A DNA stretch of 64,000 bases from an uncultured Ruminococcus sp. (GCA_902802105.1 CADCKR010000001.1:33222-97221); one strand, 5' to 3'; shown: positions 43,401-52,140, numbered from the stretch's first letter. The notes: generated by a model not told the origin, from the letters alone. Translations and numbers: made by a program.

Positions 43401-45085
43401 CCGTTAAATACATCTATAAGTCAAAAACTGCTCCGATAACCGAGCTTACAAACAATTCGACCATCTCAGCAGAAAGCATCACGCTTGGCAGCAGCGTAAC
43501 TCTCACAGGTGCGGCATCCGGCGGCACAAGCCCCTATCAGTTCGCCTATACTGTACAGCAGCCCTCCGGAAGCTGGACAGTACTCAAGGACTACAGCACC
43601 TCGGCCTCCTGCGCCTTTACTCCTTCCTCTGCCGGCAGTTATACGGTTCAGGTCAAAGCTAAGGACAGCGCCGGCACAGTCAAGACTGTTTCATTCAGCC
43701 TCACTGTAGCTTCATCCCAAGAGCTTACAAACAACTCCAGAATATCCTCAACAAGCATTATAAAAGGAAAAAGCATAACCTTCACAGGCGCAGCATCCGG
43801 CGGCACAAGCCCCTATCAGTTTGCCTATGTCGTACAAGCTCCGAGCGGCAGCTGGACAGTTCTCAAAAACTACAGCACAGCGACTACGCACACATGGACA
43901 CCCGCATCTGTAGGAAAATATACAGTACAGATAAAAGTCAAGGACAGCAGCGAGACCGTGAAAATAAAGACATTCACCCTTACGGTATCGGGCGGCTTTA
44001 CCAATAACTCAAAGATCTCCTCAACAAGCGTTACAGCCGGCAGCAGCGTAACTCTCACAGGCGCGGCATCCGGCGGCACAAGCCCCTATCAGTTTGCTTT
44101 TGTCGCACAAAGCCCTTCCGGCGACTGGTATGTTCTCAAAAGCTACAGCACTTCAACTACGCACACATGGGCGCCTGCATCTGTAGGAAAATATACAGTA
44201 CAGATAAAAGCAAAGGACGGCAGCGGTACTGTGCAGGTAAAGACGTTCACTCTTACCGTATCAAACAGCTTCACCAACAATTCAAAGATATCTGCAACAA
44301 GCATCTCAAAGGGCAAGAGCATAACCTTCACAGGTGCGGCATCCGGCGGCACAAAACCCTATCAGTTCGCTTTTGTTGTACAGGCTCCGAGCGGCAGCTG
44401 GACAGTTCTCAGAAACTACAGCACATCAACTTCGCATACATGGACGCCTGCATCAGCAGGAAAATACACAGTACAGATAAAAGCAAAGGATAACAGCGGT
44501 ACTGTGCAGGTAAAGACATTCACTCTTACCGTATCAAATAACTTCACCAACAATTCAAAGATATCCGCAACAAGCATCTCAAAGGGCAAGAGCGTGACCT
44601 TCACCGGCGCGGCATCCGGCGGCACGACTCCCTATCAGTTTGCTTATGTGGTGCAGGCTCCATCCGGCAAGTGGACAGTCCTCAAGGACTACAGCACAGC
44701 AGCTTCGCACACATGGACACCTGCATCCGTAGGAAAATACACAGTACAGATAAAGGCCAAGGACAGCAGCGGCACTGTCGGCGTAAAATCCTTTGAGCTG
44801 AACGTATCGTCCGACCTGGTGAACACCTCCAGAATATCCGCAGCAAGTATACAAAAAGGAAAGAGCGTGACCATCACAGGTTCGGCTACAGGCAGCACAG
44901 GATTCTATCAGTACGCCTATGTAACACAAAGCCCATCCGGCGACTGGTATGTTCTCAAAAATTACAGTTCATCCGACAGCTACGTTTTCACACCTGCATC
45001 ATACGGCACATATACCATTCAGATAAAGGTAAAGGACAGCAACGGCACTGTCGCAGTAAAGAACTGCTATCTTAATGTCACATAA
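40412..45085 (+). CDS. pulA: Secreted type I pullulanase/GH13 with MucBP, CBM26 and six C-terminal repeats
   Basis: A 1557-residue exported enzyme that cleaves alpha-1,6 bonds of starch and pullulan. A signal peptide covers about 1-35 and CBM48-like about 45-140. The pullulanase signature variant FNWGYDP is at about 250; the catalytic set is Asp365 (DGFRFDL), Glu394 (MYGEPW) and Asp486 (TSAHDN). Then come two MucBP-like modules (about 698-845), a CBM26-like starch-binding module (about 846-935) and a third MucBP-like module. Six 91-residue Y_Y_Y/Ig-like repeats (1012-1557) follow. No LPXTG, SLH or dockerin is visible, so retention may rely on MucBP or repeats. RBS is GAAGG. Confidence 0.9.
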   Translation: MLKHSKLLKKSASFLLSALLSLSVFSVAAPLQTSAVSYSEMSALDSFAYSGNDLGATYTKSSTTFKVWAPKADSVQIKRYTTGSDDEAGAAVIETKAMTKGSQGVWSITIQGDLNGTYYTYLVTYGSKTNETVDLYARTTGVNGNRAMVIDLDSTDPPGWENDHRVDCPNQTDAIIWEIHVRDFSISPDSGMKNKGKYLAFTETGTTVNNDGIHPTGIDYLADLGVTHVHLLPVYDYCSVDETKLSTDQFNWGYDPQNYNTPEGSYSTDPYHGEVRVKEFKQMVQALHNKGIGVIMDVVYNHTATEWFDYTVPEYYYRQNSKGTKSNASGCGNETASDRAMYHKYMIDSLTYWANEYHLDGFRFDLMGIHDCDTMNDIRAELDKIDPQILMYGEPWTAEATTCPKATAVQGNIKLLNNDIGAFNDKSRDAIKGSCFTATDPGFIQGAPWFEDRLKISIQANTTTMAGDSQWSKQPSQTVTYTSAHDNYTLYDKLVKSCKGGSGYGNRYDDLVAMNKLAGGIILTAQGISFFQAGEEFARTKYGDENSYKSPSSTNQIVWSNTKTYSDLMNYYKGLIQIRKAYSPFRDPTNTSNNTIYFSWANSGFPSNVVAFTMYNTINPGTEWDYVGVIHNASSSAQTVTLMTYDTKTLPSQWVIIADGSTAGITSLGTTGSTVTVPARSTMVLVDKASFDRTVISSGCKVTVNHVLKDSGTTYKTETLNGKEGASYSTSPLAELTGSGYTVSSVSGETTGTFTKAGTTVTYYYTIDPSKFALLTVKYQDAESGKSLAEDTVTSKEIGASYSVSPKTISGYECDTSLTANASGKMVQGGVTVIFKYHEAEAENLKVHYYNTSGWSTVYMYAYTGSGETATNLSGSWPGTVMQSEGSGWYVGSVNTDAPALFIANSGVGGSQDPAGVNSTGYSVSGECWIKGGTVYPTGKVNVRYETTDGTLLDKETLKGIADGTASYTTKSKTFDGYELVTAPTNASGLYTQSDITVKYIYKSKTAPITELTNNSTISAESITLGSSVTLTGAASGGTSPYQFAYTVQQPSGSWTVLKDYSTSASCAFTPSSAGSYTVQVKAKDSAGTVKTVSFSLTVASSQELTNNSRISSTSIIKGKSITFTGAASGGTSPYQFAYVVQAPSGSWTVLKNYSTATTHTWTPASVGKYTVQIKVKDSSETVKIKTFTLTVSGGFTNNSKISSTSVTAGSSVTLTGAASGGTSPYQFAFVAQSPSGDWYVLKSYSTSTTHTWAPASVGKYTVQIKAKDGSGTVQVKTFTLTVSNSFTNNSKISATSISKGKSITFTGAASGGTKPYQFAFVVQAPSGSWTVLRNYSTSTSHTWTPASAGKYTVQIKAKDNSGTVQVKTFTLTVSNNFTNNSKISATSISKGKSVTFTGAASGGTTPYQFAYVVQAPSGKWTVLKDYSTAASHTWTPASVGKYTVQIKAKDSSGTVGVKSFELNVSSDLVNTSRISAASIQKGKSVTITGSATGSTGFYQYAYVTQSPSGDWYVLKNYSSSDSYVFTPASYGTYTIQIKVKDSNGTVAVKNCYLNVT
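43445..45085. repeat. Six tandem 273-bp coding repeats
   Basis: Repeat starts at 43445, 43724, 43997, 44270, 44543 and 44816; the last five are exactly 273 bp apart. Each codes TNNS.ISATSI.KGKS, then GAASGGTSPYQFA, PSGSWTVL, HTWTPASVGKYTVQIKAKD and FTLTV-type blocks. Copies 4 and 5 are nearly identical; copies 1 and 6 have diverged most. Confidence 0.92.
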
Positions 45086-45096
45086 CGATCTATAAT

Positions 45097-45172
45097 ACAG
45101 TAAGCATCCCAAAACGATGCTTACTGTCAAGAAAAGCATCCCCTCTCCTCAACCGGAAAGGGGATGCTTTTT
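45097..45172 (+). terminator. Double terminator after pullulanase
   Basis: A perfect 12-bp hairpin (ACAGTAAGCATC/GATGCTTACTGT, 45097-45127) is followed at 45132-45172 by AAAAGCATCCCCT pairing with AGGGGATGCTTTT and a T-run. Confidence 0.88.
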
Positions 45173-45266
45173 GCTGCATGATATTACAGCGGTACAAGAA
45201 ACTTACCGCAGCGTTTCACCGCGCTTATTTCCTTTAATAAAATTAATATATAGTATCATTTGACTA

Positions 45267-45310
45267 TAGACAAATCCGTAAAATTGTAGTATAATAGTTA
45301 GTACACTAAC
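45267..45310 (+). promoter_or_regulatory. Promoter and MarR operator of the exporter operon
   Basis: TAGACA (45267-45272) and TATAAT (45290-45295) are 17 bp apart. A perfect palindrome GTTAGTACACTAAC (45297-45310) begins right after the -10, the usual place for autorepression by the MarR protein encoded next; a half-site (GCTAACT) follows at about 45320. Confidence 0.7.
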
Positions 45311-45350
45311 AATCAGCTTGCTAACTTTTATCAGGGAAGGAGGCAAAAAA

Positions 45351-45785
45351 ATGAGTGCTCAGAAATATATAGGCATGGAGATCGGAAAGACCAACAATCT
45401 TCTGAAGCGGAACTTTTCATCAAACAAGGTAAAGCAGCAGATAGAAGAAGCTACTGGCAAAAACAGCTGGATAATCGCATTTTTGGCGGAGCATCAGGAC
45501 GAGGATGTTTTTCAGAAGGATATTGAGAGAATATTTTCGATAAGACGCTCCACCGTCTCCAATATGCTCAAGCTGATGGAAAAAAAAGGCTATATCAACC
45601 GTGAGCCTGTAGAATACGATGCGCGGCTCAAACGGCTCGTGCTCACAAAGCAGGCAATGGATATGTATAACCTTCTCATGGAACAGCTCAACGAAAAAGA
45701 ACTGATCCTGCGCAAAAACATTTCTGATGAAGAGCTGGAAACCTTTTTCAGCATACTCTTAAAGATCCAGAACAACATTAAATGA
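45351..45785 (+). CDS. MarR-family transcriptional regulator
   Basis: A 144-residue winged-helix regulator. The DNA-binding part QKDIERIFSIRRSTVSNMLKLMEKKGYI is followed by a wing with DARLKRLVLT. It probably represses its own operon by binding the palindrome at 45297 and senses a drug-like ligand. ATG 45351 follows AAGGAGG; an 11-codon longer frame would start before that site. The ABC exporter starts 30 bp later. Confidence 0.9.
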   Translation: MSAQKYIGMEIGKTNNLLKRNFSSNKVKQQIEEATGKNSWIIAFLAEHQDEDVFQKDIERIFSIRRSTVSNMLKLMEKKGYINREPVEYDARLKRLVLTKQAMDMYNLLMEQLNEKELILRKNISDEELETFFSILLKIQNNIK

Positions 45786-45815
45786 CCCGTCGGGCTGACG
45801 GAAGGAGACAAAGAA

Positions 45816-47549
45816 ATGATAAGAACACTTTCAAAATCTATCAGGGAATATAAGCTTGCCTCGATAGTCACACCGTTCTTTATCGTGCTTGAGGTAATAC
45901 TTGAGGTGCTTATTCCCTACATGATGGCAGACCTTATCGACAAGGGCGTGGACCGCGGAGATATGGACTACATCTGGAAAATGGGCGTCACTCTTGCTAT
46001 AGTAGCTATGGCTTCACTGGTATGCAGTGCACTTGCCGGACGTTTTGCGGCTGTGGCATCGGCAGGCTTTGCCAAGAACCTCAGACACGATATGTTTTAC
46101 CGCATACAGAATTTTTCATTTGCAAACATAGACAAATTCTCTGCGGCAAGCCTTGTTACACGCCTGACTACAGACGTTACCAACATCCAGAATTCCTATC
46201 AGATGATACTTCGCATGGCCTTCAGGGCGCCGTTTATGATGATATTTGCAATGATAATGTCATTCAGGGTAAATGCACAGCTTTCGTGGATATTCGTTAT
46301 TTTCATCCCGATAATAGCTCTCGCTCTCGGCATAATCATCAAGTGCGCCCACCCGATATTTACCCGTGTTTTCAAGAAGTATGACAAGCTCAACAACGTA
46401 GTGCAGGAAAATCTTCACGGCATCCGTGTCGTAAAATCCTTTGTACGCGAAGACCACGAAAACAAAAAATTCCGAAATATTTCCGGAGAGATATACAAGG
46501 ATTTCACCAAAGCCGAAAAGATAGTCACCTTCAATATGCCTGTCATGCAGATATGCATTTATGCCTGCATACTGCTCATATCATGGTTCTCCGCAAGGCT
46601 TATCGTATACGGCGATATGACTACCGGCGAACTCACAAGCATGATGACTTACATTATGCAGATACTTATGAGCCTCATGTTTATCTCTATAACAATGGTG
46701 CTTGTAACTCTCTCAAAGGCTTCCGGCGACCGTATCGCAGAGGTGCTCAATGAGGTGCCCGACCTTGCCAGCCCGCCTGACCCTGTAAAAGAAGTCAGGG
46801 ACGGCAGCATCGTATTTGATAACGTAAGCTTCTCATACGCCAAGGACGCAGAAAAGCTCTGCCTGAAAAACGCCGACCTGAACATTTCTTCCGGACAGAC
46901 GATAGGCATAATCGGCGGCACAGGCTCATCAAAGTCAACTCTCGTTCAGCTGATACCAAGGCTCTACGATGCCACCGACGGCCGTGTGCTTGTCGGCGGA
47001 GTAGACGTGCGTGATTATGACCTCGACAGCCTGCGCAACAATGTTGCGATGGTACTGCAAAAGAATGTGCTTTTCTCCGGAACAATAAAGGAGAACCTGC
47101 GCTGGGGCAACGAAAAAGCCACCGATGAAGAGCTTGTAAAAGCCTGTCGGCTTGCCTGCGCAGACGAGTTCATACAGCTCATGCCCGACAAGTACGACAC
47201 CTACATCGAGCAGGGCGGCACAAACGTATCCGGCGGTCAGCGCCAGAGGCTGTGCATTGCCCGTGCTCTTCTGAAAAAGCCGAAGATACTCATACTTGAC
47301 GACTCGACCAGCGCAGTAGATACCAAGACCGACTCCATGATACGCAAGGCTTTCCTTGACGAGATACCCGACACGACAAAGCTCATCATAGCTCAGCGAA
47401 TTTCATCCGTACAGGATGCCGACAAAATAATCGTCATGGACGGCGGCACGATCAACGCCGTCGGCACACACGAAGAGCTGCTCAGCTCCAACAAGATCTA
47501 TCAGGAGGTCTATTATTCTCAGCAGAAAGGAAGTGACGATGATGAGTAA
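45816..47549 (+). CDS. ABC exporter, membrane plus ATPase subunit A
   Basis: A 577-residue half-transporter with six transmembrane helices (about 15-310) and a C-terminal ATPase. Walker A is GGTGSSKST (Ser where Gly is usual), signature VSGGQRQR, Walker B LILDDSTSAVD. The catalytic Glu is replaced by Asp, marking the degenerate site of a heterodimer. GGAGA precedes ATG. Overlaps subunit B by 11 bp. Confidence 0.93.
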   Translation: MIRTLSKSIREYKLASIVTPFFIVLEVILEVLIPYMMADLIDKGVDRGDMDYIWKMGVTLAIVAMASLVCSALAGRFAAVASAGFAKNLRHDMFYRIQNFSFANIDKFSAASLVTRLTTDVTNIQNSYQMILRMAFRAPFMMIFAMIMSFRVNAQLSWIFVIFIPIIALALGIIIKCAHPIFTRVFKKYDKLNNVVQENLHGIRVVKSFVREDHENKKFRNISGEIYKDFTKAEKIVTFNMPVMQICIYACILLISWFSARLIVYGDMTTGELTSMMTYIMQILMSLMFISITMVLVTLSKASGDRIAEVLNEVPDLASPPDPVKEVRDGSIVFDNVSFSYAKDAEKLCLKNADLNISSGQTIGIIGGTGSSKSTLVQLIPRLYDATDGRVLVGGVDVRDYDLDSLRNNVAMVLQKNVLFSGTIKENLRWGNEKATDEELVKACRLACADEFIQLMPDKYDTYIEQGGTNVSGGQRQRLCIARALLKKPKILILDDSTSAVDTKTDSMIRKAFLDEIPDTTKLIIAQRISSVQDADKIIVMDGGTINAVGTHEELLSSNKIYQEVYYSQQKGSDDDE

Positions 47550-49455
47550 GAAAAGACCCTCTCCGTCCGCTATACCTGCCGGCGGAAAACCGCATCCGAA
47601 GGGCAATCCGATAAAGACTATAAAACGTCTTATGACATACTTCAAGCTTTATAAGCTGCGGTTCATATTCGTGCTTATATTCATCGTCATAAGCGCCGGC
47701 GCAGGCGTTGCAAGCTCGCTTTTCCTACAGATACTCATAGACGACTACATCACGCCGCTGATGATCGCAAACCAAAAGGATTTTACCGGACTTATAATAC
47801 TTATCCTCGTAATGGCCGGAATACTCGCACTCGGAGCACTCGCTACGCTTCTTTACAACCGTATGATGGTCACTATTTCGCAGGGCATACAGAAACGTAT
47901 ACGTGATGAAATGTTTGCTCATATGCAGACTCTTCCCATCCGCTACTTTGACACCCACACCCACGGCGACATAATGAGCCGCTATACCAACGACACCGAT
48001 ACTCTTCGTCAGATGCTCACCATGAGCATCCCGCAGATGTTCTCCTCGCTTATGACGATAATAGCCGTTCTTGCGGCAATGATAGCCCTGAATATATACC
48101 TTACGATATTTGTTCTCGCTTTCGTTGCCCTTATGATGCTCATTACAAAAAAGATCGCCGGAAACAGTGCAAAATACTTCATTGCACAGCAGAAGGAGAT
48201 CGGTGACGTCAACGGCTATATCGAAGAGATGATAAACGGTCAGAAGGTCATAAAGGTTTTCTGCCATGAAAGCAATGTCAAGGATACTTTTGACAAGAAA
48301 AACGAAGCTCTTTGTGATACTGCCACAAGAGCAAACACCTACGTCAACATCCTCATGCCGGTAATGAACAACCTCGGAAACATACAGTATGTTCTTATCG
48401 CAATAGTTGGCGGTATGCTTGCGATATTCGGCGTCAGTTCCGTTTCGATCGGCGTTATAGCATCATTCCTGCAGCTCTCAAAGAACTTTACCCGCCCGAT
48501 CAGCGAGATATCGAACCAGATCAACTCAGTCATCATGGCTCTTGCCGGTGCAGAACGCATCTTTGAGCTTATGGACGAAGAAAGCGAGCAGGACAGCGGC
48601 TATGTCACTCTTGTAAATGCAAAATACGACAAGGACGACAACATCGTAGAATCCGATGAACGCACTGAGATGTGGGCATGGAAGCATCCTCACGGCGACG
48701 GCACTATTACCTACACAAAGCTCTGCGGCAGGGTCGTCATGGACGATGTAGACTTTGCCTACGTTCCCGAAAAGGTAGTGCTGCACAACATTACTCTTTC
48801 GGCAAAGCAGGGGCAGAAAATAGCGTTTGTCGGTTCGACAGGCGCAGGAAAGACTACTATAACAAATCTTATCAACCGCTTTTACGACATTGCAGACGGC
48901 AAGGTGCGTTATGATGACATAAACATAAACAAGATAAAGAAACCCGATCTGCGCCGTTCACTCGGCATAGTTCTCCAGGACGTACACCTTTTCACCGGCA
49001 CGGTAATGGACAACATCCGCTACGGCAAGCTTGACGCTACTGATGATGAATGCATCGTTGCCGCCAAATTAGCAAACGCCCATGATTTCATAACCCGTCT
49101 TCCCGACGGCTACAACACTGTTATAACCGGCGACGGCGGCCAGCTCTCACAAGGTCAGTGTCAGCTTATATCTATTGCAAGAGCGGCCGTTGCAGACCCG
49201 CCCGTAATGATACTTGACGAAGCTACCTCCAGCATCGACACCCGTACAGAAGCACTTGTCCAGAAAGGAATGGACGGTCTTATGTACGGCAGAACGGTAT
49301 TTGTTATCGCTCATCGTCTTTCCACTGTCAGAAATTCAGATGTTATCATGGTTCTCGAACAGGGCCGCATAATCGAGCGCGGCAGTCACGCCGAGCTGAT
49401 AGCAGCCCACGGCAAATACTATCAGCTCTACACCGGAGCTTTTGAAATGTCCTGA
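47539..49455 (+). CDS. ABC exporter, membrane plus ATPase subunit B
   Basis: A 638-residue partner of subunit A. A Pro/Lys-rich N-terminal tail precedes six transmembrane helices. Walker A is GSTGAGKTT, signature LSQGQCQL, Walker B MILDEATSSID with the catalytic Glu. Together they resemble LmrCD/YheHI-type multidrug exporters. There is a 40-50-residue insertion before the ATPase (YDKDDNIVESDERTE), common in this subgroup. ATG 47539 is 7 nt after AAAGGA. Confidence 0.93.
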   Translation: MMSKKRPSPSAIPAGGKPHPKGNPIKTIKRLMTYFKLYKLRFIFVLIFIVISAGAGVASSLFLQILIDDYITPLMIANQKDFTGLIILILVMAGILALGALATLLYNRMMVTISQGIQKRIRDEMFAHMQTLPIRYFDTHTHGDIMSRYTNDTDTLRQMLTMSIPQMFSSLMTIIAVLAAMIALNIYLTIFVLAFVALMMLITKKIAGNSAKYFIAQQKEIGDVNGYIEEMINGQKVIKVFCHESNVKDTFDKKNEALCDTATRANTYVNILMPVMNNLGNIQYVLIAIVGGMLAIFGVSSVSIGVIASFLQLSKNFTRPISEISNQINSVIMALAGAERIFELMDEESEQDSGYVTLVNAKYDKDDNIVESDERTEMWAWKHPHGDGTITYTKLCGRVVMDDVDFAYVPEKVVLHNITLSAKQGQKIAFVGSTGAGKTTITNLINRFYDIADGKVRYDDININKIKKPDLRRSLGIVLQDVHLFTGTVMDNIRYGKLDATDDECIVAAKLANAHDFITRLPDGYNTVITGDGGQLSQGQCQLISIARAAVADPPVMILDEATSSIDTRTEALVQKGMDGLMYGRTVFVIAHRLSTVRNSDVIMVLEQGRIIERGSHAELIAAHGKYYQLYTGAFEMS

Positions 49456-49507
49456 ATATATTCATTTTCGGGGCCCCCCACCCCCTCCTAAAAAAGCTGA
49501 TTTTAAA

Positions 49508-49572
49508 GCAATACCGCACAAAGACGGTTTCTCGGATGCATCATCTGCGGCACTATCTTTGTGCGGTATTGC
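49508..49572. repeat. Perfect 17-bp inverted repeat (GCAATACCGCACAAAGA)
   Basis: Arms 49508-49524 and 49556-49572 with a 31-nt loop. Related single arms occur at about 6331 (GCAACACCGCACAA) and 62896 (GCAACACAGCACAAAGA), so it is a dispersed family. Confidence 0.65.
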
Positions 49573-49579
49573 CCTAATT

Positions 49580-49638
49580 CCTGATAAAAAGCGACCCGCC
49601 TGTAATACGCAGGCAGGTCGCTGTATTATTTTATCAGG
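49580..49638. terminator. Bidirectional terminator between the exporter and mrnC
   Basis: Nested palindrome: CCTGATAAAA and TTTTATCAGG outside, GCGACC..GCCTG and CAGGCAGGTCGC inside. Its left side CTAATTCCTGATAAAAAGC matches one end of the ATACTAATACC repeat family. Confidence 0.75.
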
Positions 49639-50023
49639 TTTCTATTTCCCGTGCAAGCTCCCTTATCCTCTCGGCTCTGCCCATAAGGTACAGATATCCG
49701 AAAAGTGCTTCCAGTCCGGTAGCAGTATGATAGTCAGCATTGCTTGCATTCTTCGGCGTGTGGCTCGTGTGTGCGTTGCGCCCGCGCCGGAATATATCCG
49801 CTTCCTCGTCAGTCAGATTTCCGGCTATCCTTTCATAGAGCCTTGCCTGAGCCTCACAGCGTACACGCTCAACTTTAAGCTTGTTCAGTTCGCCGACAGG
49901 CCTGTTGGCACTGCAAACTATCTCCTCCCTGACAAACAGGTCAAACACGCCGTCACCCACAAAAGCAAGCGTCAGCGGACTGAGCTGTTTCGGGTCACAA
50001 TCATAATTTGTAAGTCTGCTCAA
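49634..50023 (-). CDS. mrnC: Mini-ribonuclease 3
   Basis: A 129-residue RNase III-like nuclease without a dsRNA-binding domain; it matures 23S rRNA in Firmicutes. LAFVGDGVFDLFVRE and YHTATGLEALFGYLYL carry the family's catalytic acidic residues. GGGAGG is 11 nt upstream of TTG 50023, the preferred start; a longer GTG frame overlaps the obg stop. It is the last gene after obg. Confidence 0.9.
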   Translation of the reverse strand: MSRLTNYDCDPKQLSPLTLAFVGDGVFDLFVREEIVCSANRPVGELNKLKVERVRCEAQARLYERIAGNLTDEEADIFRRGRNAHTSHTPKNASNADYHTATGLEALFGYLYLMGRAERIRELAREIET

Positions 50024-50061
50024 TAAATAATAAACCTCCCTTGCAGCAAGCTGACATTTTA

Positions 50062-51333
50062 TCACTCAACAAAGTCAAATTCAATATCGTATATGCTCAC
50101 GGTGTCACCCTCACGGACACCGGCATCCTTGAGAGCATCAATAACGCCCGAATTGATAAGCACTCTCTGAAAGTACTGCAGCGACTCACTGTCATCAAAG
50201 TTGATGGTTCTCAGCACCCTGAGAAGCCACTCACACTCTACTACAAAAACGCCGTCCTGTCTGGTAACAGTTACCTCCTGCTTAGTGATCTCATCCTCAG
50301 CAATAACCGGCGCTTCCTCTCTCTCATACTTCACAATAGGCGGAAGCTTTGAAAGCTGCTCCTGTATTTCTTTAAGCAGCGGCTCTGTCTGATAATTTAT
50401 AGCCGCCATTATCGGGAAGAACTTATATCCCTTATCCTCAACGTATCTGCGGAAATCATCAACGATCTCATCATCAGTAAGATCGCACTTATTGCCTGCA
50501 ACGATCATCGGCCTTTCGGCAAGCTCAGGGTCAAATTTGCGAAGCTCTTCATTGATAGTCTCGAAATCCTTTTTAGGATCCCTGCCTTCACTTCCCGAAA
50601 CGTCAACAATATGCAGCAGCATCCTGCACCGCTCAACATGGCGCAGAAACTGATGTCCAAGGCCAAGCCCCTCGTGTGCGCCCTCTATCAGTCCGGGAAT
50701 ATCCGCCATTACAAAGGATGATTCCGGCCCCATGCGCACCACGCCAAGCACAGGCGTAATAGTTGTAAAATGATAGTTTGCGATTATCGGCTTTGCCTCG
50801 CTCACGACCGATATAAACGTAGACTTGCCGACATTCGGATATCCGACAATGCCAACATCCGCAAGCAGCTTCAGTTCAAGCTGCACCTCAAAGCTTTCAC
50901 CCGGCATTCCCGGCTTTGCAAATCTTGGCGTCTGCCGTGTCGGCGTTGCAAAGTGAGTATTGCCAAATCCGCCCTTGCCGCCTCTTGCTACCACAACAGG
51001 CTCGCTGTCCGAAAGGTCAGCAAGTATCCTTCCGCTTTCGGCCTCTTTTACGACCGTTCCCTTTGGCACTCTTATTATCAGGTCTTCGGCCTTTTTGCCG
51101 TTGCAGCGTCCTCCGCGCCCGTTCTCGCCCTTGGGCGCAGTATATTTTCTTTTGTATCTGAAATCTGCAAGAGTAGACAAATTAGTATCAGCCACAAAGA
51201 CGATATTTCCGCCTCTGCCGCCGTCACCGCCGTCAGGACCTCCCGAAGCAACATATTTTTCCCTGTGAAATGTCACTGCACCATCGCCGCCGTCACCGGC
51301 TTTTATAAATATCTTCGCTATATCAACAAACAC
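50062..51333 (-). CDS. obg: GTPase Obg
   Basis: A 423-residue ribosome-assembly and stress GTPase. The glycine-rich Obg fold (about 1-155), G1 GYPNVGKST, the G2 region of TTITP, G3 DIPGL, G4 NKCD and a C-terminal OCT domain (WLLRVLRTINFDDSES) are all present. The start is GTG 51333, 8 nt after GGAGG; an upstream ATG lies within that site. It lies downstream of rpmA, the conserved order. Confidence 0.96.
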   Translation of the reverse strand: MFVDIAKIFIKAGDGGDGAVTFHREKYVASGGPDGGDGGRGGNIVFVADTNLSTLADFRYKRKYTAPKGENGRGGRCNGKKAEDLIIRVPKGTVVKEAESGRILADLSDSEPVVVARGGKGGFGNTHFATPTRQTPRFAKPGMPGESFEVQLELKLLADVGIVGYPNVGKSTFISVVSEAKPIIANYHFTTITPVLGVVRMGPESSFVMADIPGLIEGAHEGLGLGHQFLRHVERCRMLLHIVDVSGSEGRDPKKDFETINEELRKFDPELAERPMIVAGNKCDLTDDEIVDDFRRYVEDKGYKFFPIMAAINYQTEPLLKEIQEQLSKLPPIVKYEREEAPVIAEDEITKQEVTVTRQDGVFVVECEWLLRVLRTINFDDSESLQYFQRVLINSGVIDALKDAGVREGDTVSIYDIEFDFVE

Positions 51334-51483
51334 TGCACATTCCTCCATTCGGATCAGAGTAGATCAAAAATTTCGGTCAAGCTTTTTCATGCCATTATCA
51401 TTTACATAGTACGAATCCCGTTCCATGCGCCCGTTTTTTCACGCTGCTTTATCAGATAACGATACACCAAAAAAGTTCTGAAC

Positions 51484-51514
51484 AAAAAAGAGTCCCGACT
51501 CTCGCCGAGACTCC
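51484..51514 (-). terminator. Terminator after rpmA
   Basis: On the minus strand a GAGTC..GACTC hairpin with an internal CTCGGCGAG is followed by TTTTTTG, 20 bp past rpmA. It may only partly separate obg from the ribosomal protein genes. Confidence 0.6.
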
Positions 51515-51529
51515 GTATGTCACGCTGTA

Positions 51530-51814
51530 TTACTGCTCTGATGCGTAAACAGAGACCTGCTTGCGGTCACGGCCTACACGCTCAAACTTAACTGTACCGT
51601 CGATCTTTGCGAACAGGCTGTCATCAGATCCGCGGCCTACATTGTTACCGGGATGGATGTGTGTTCCGCGCTGTTTAACGAGGATGTTGCCTGCAAGTAC
51701 AAACTGACCGTCAGCACGCTTTGTGCCAAGGCGCTTTGACTCTGAGTCACGGCCGTTCTTTGTAGAACCGCCTCCCTTTTTATGAGCGAACAACTGAACA
51801 TTGATTCTAAGCAT
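51530..51814 (-). CDS. rpmA: Large ribosomal subunit protein bL27 with cleavable N-terminal extension
   Basis: A 94-residue protein. After the extension MLRINVQLF comes the mature start [15 protein letters not shown]. In Firmicutes this extension is removed by Prp, and the new N-terminus reaches the peptidyl-transferase centre. The usual FF before the cut is LF here. It lies just after prp and rplU. Confidence 0.97.
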   Translation of the reverse strand: MLRINVQLFAHKKGGGSTKNGRDSESKRLGTKRADGQFVLAGNILVKQRGTHIHPGNNVGRGSDDSLFAKIDGTVKFERVGRDRKQVSVYASEQ

Positions 51815-51819
51815 TACAA

Positions 51820-52140
51820 TTACACCTCCGTAATAATTACATTCAAAAACTCCGGGTATTGCTCCTCTGTATTCAGCAGATGGAGTTTAAGACCTTCAAG
51901 AACATCTTTGCAGCGGGCTGCATCGTTTTTGCTCACCATCACACACATATCGCCGTCTGACGCCTCAGCCTCAGCGCTTATGCCCATCACCTCGGTAATG
52001 GTATTCGCCGTCATGTATGCCGCTGACGAAACGAAAGCACAGATAATATCCCTGCCGCTCTCAGCATAGCCTGAATGACCCGAAATGTGATACCCGAGCA
52101 TCAAGCCGCCCTTTGCCGCAAAAAACTCAGCTCTTATCAT
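51820..52140 (-). CDS. prp: Ribosomal-processing cysteine protease Prp
   Basis: A 106-residue protease that trims bL27. The catalytic His and Cys are in [20 protein letters not shown], a near-perfect family block. It is encoded between rplU and rpmA as in other Firmicutes; its ATG overlaps the rplU stop by one base. Confidence 0.95.
   Translation of the reverse strand: MIRAEFFAAKGGLMLGYHISGHSGYAESGRDIICAFVSSAAYMTANTITEVMGISAEAEASDGDMCVMVSKNDAARCKDVLEGLKLHLLNTEEQYPEFLNVIITEV

Noticed and set aside
44143-44898. Minus-strand 69-codon frames repeated several times opposite the pullulanase
   Set aside because: They recur only because the coding repeats recur; they are antisense shadows.
43445-45085. 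Cell-wall anchor (LPXTG), SLH or dockerin in the pullulanase
   Set aside because: The protein ends with the sixth repeat (NCYLNVT) and none of these motifs is visible.
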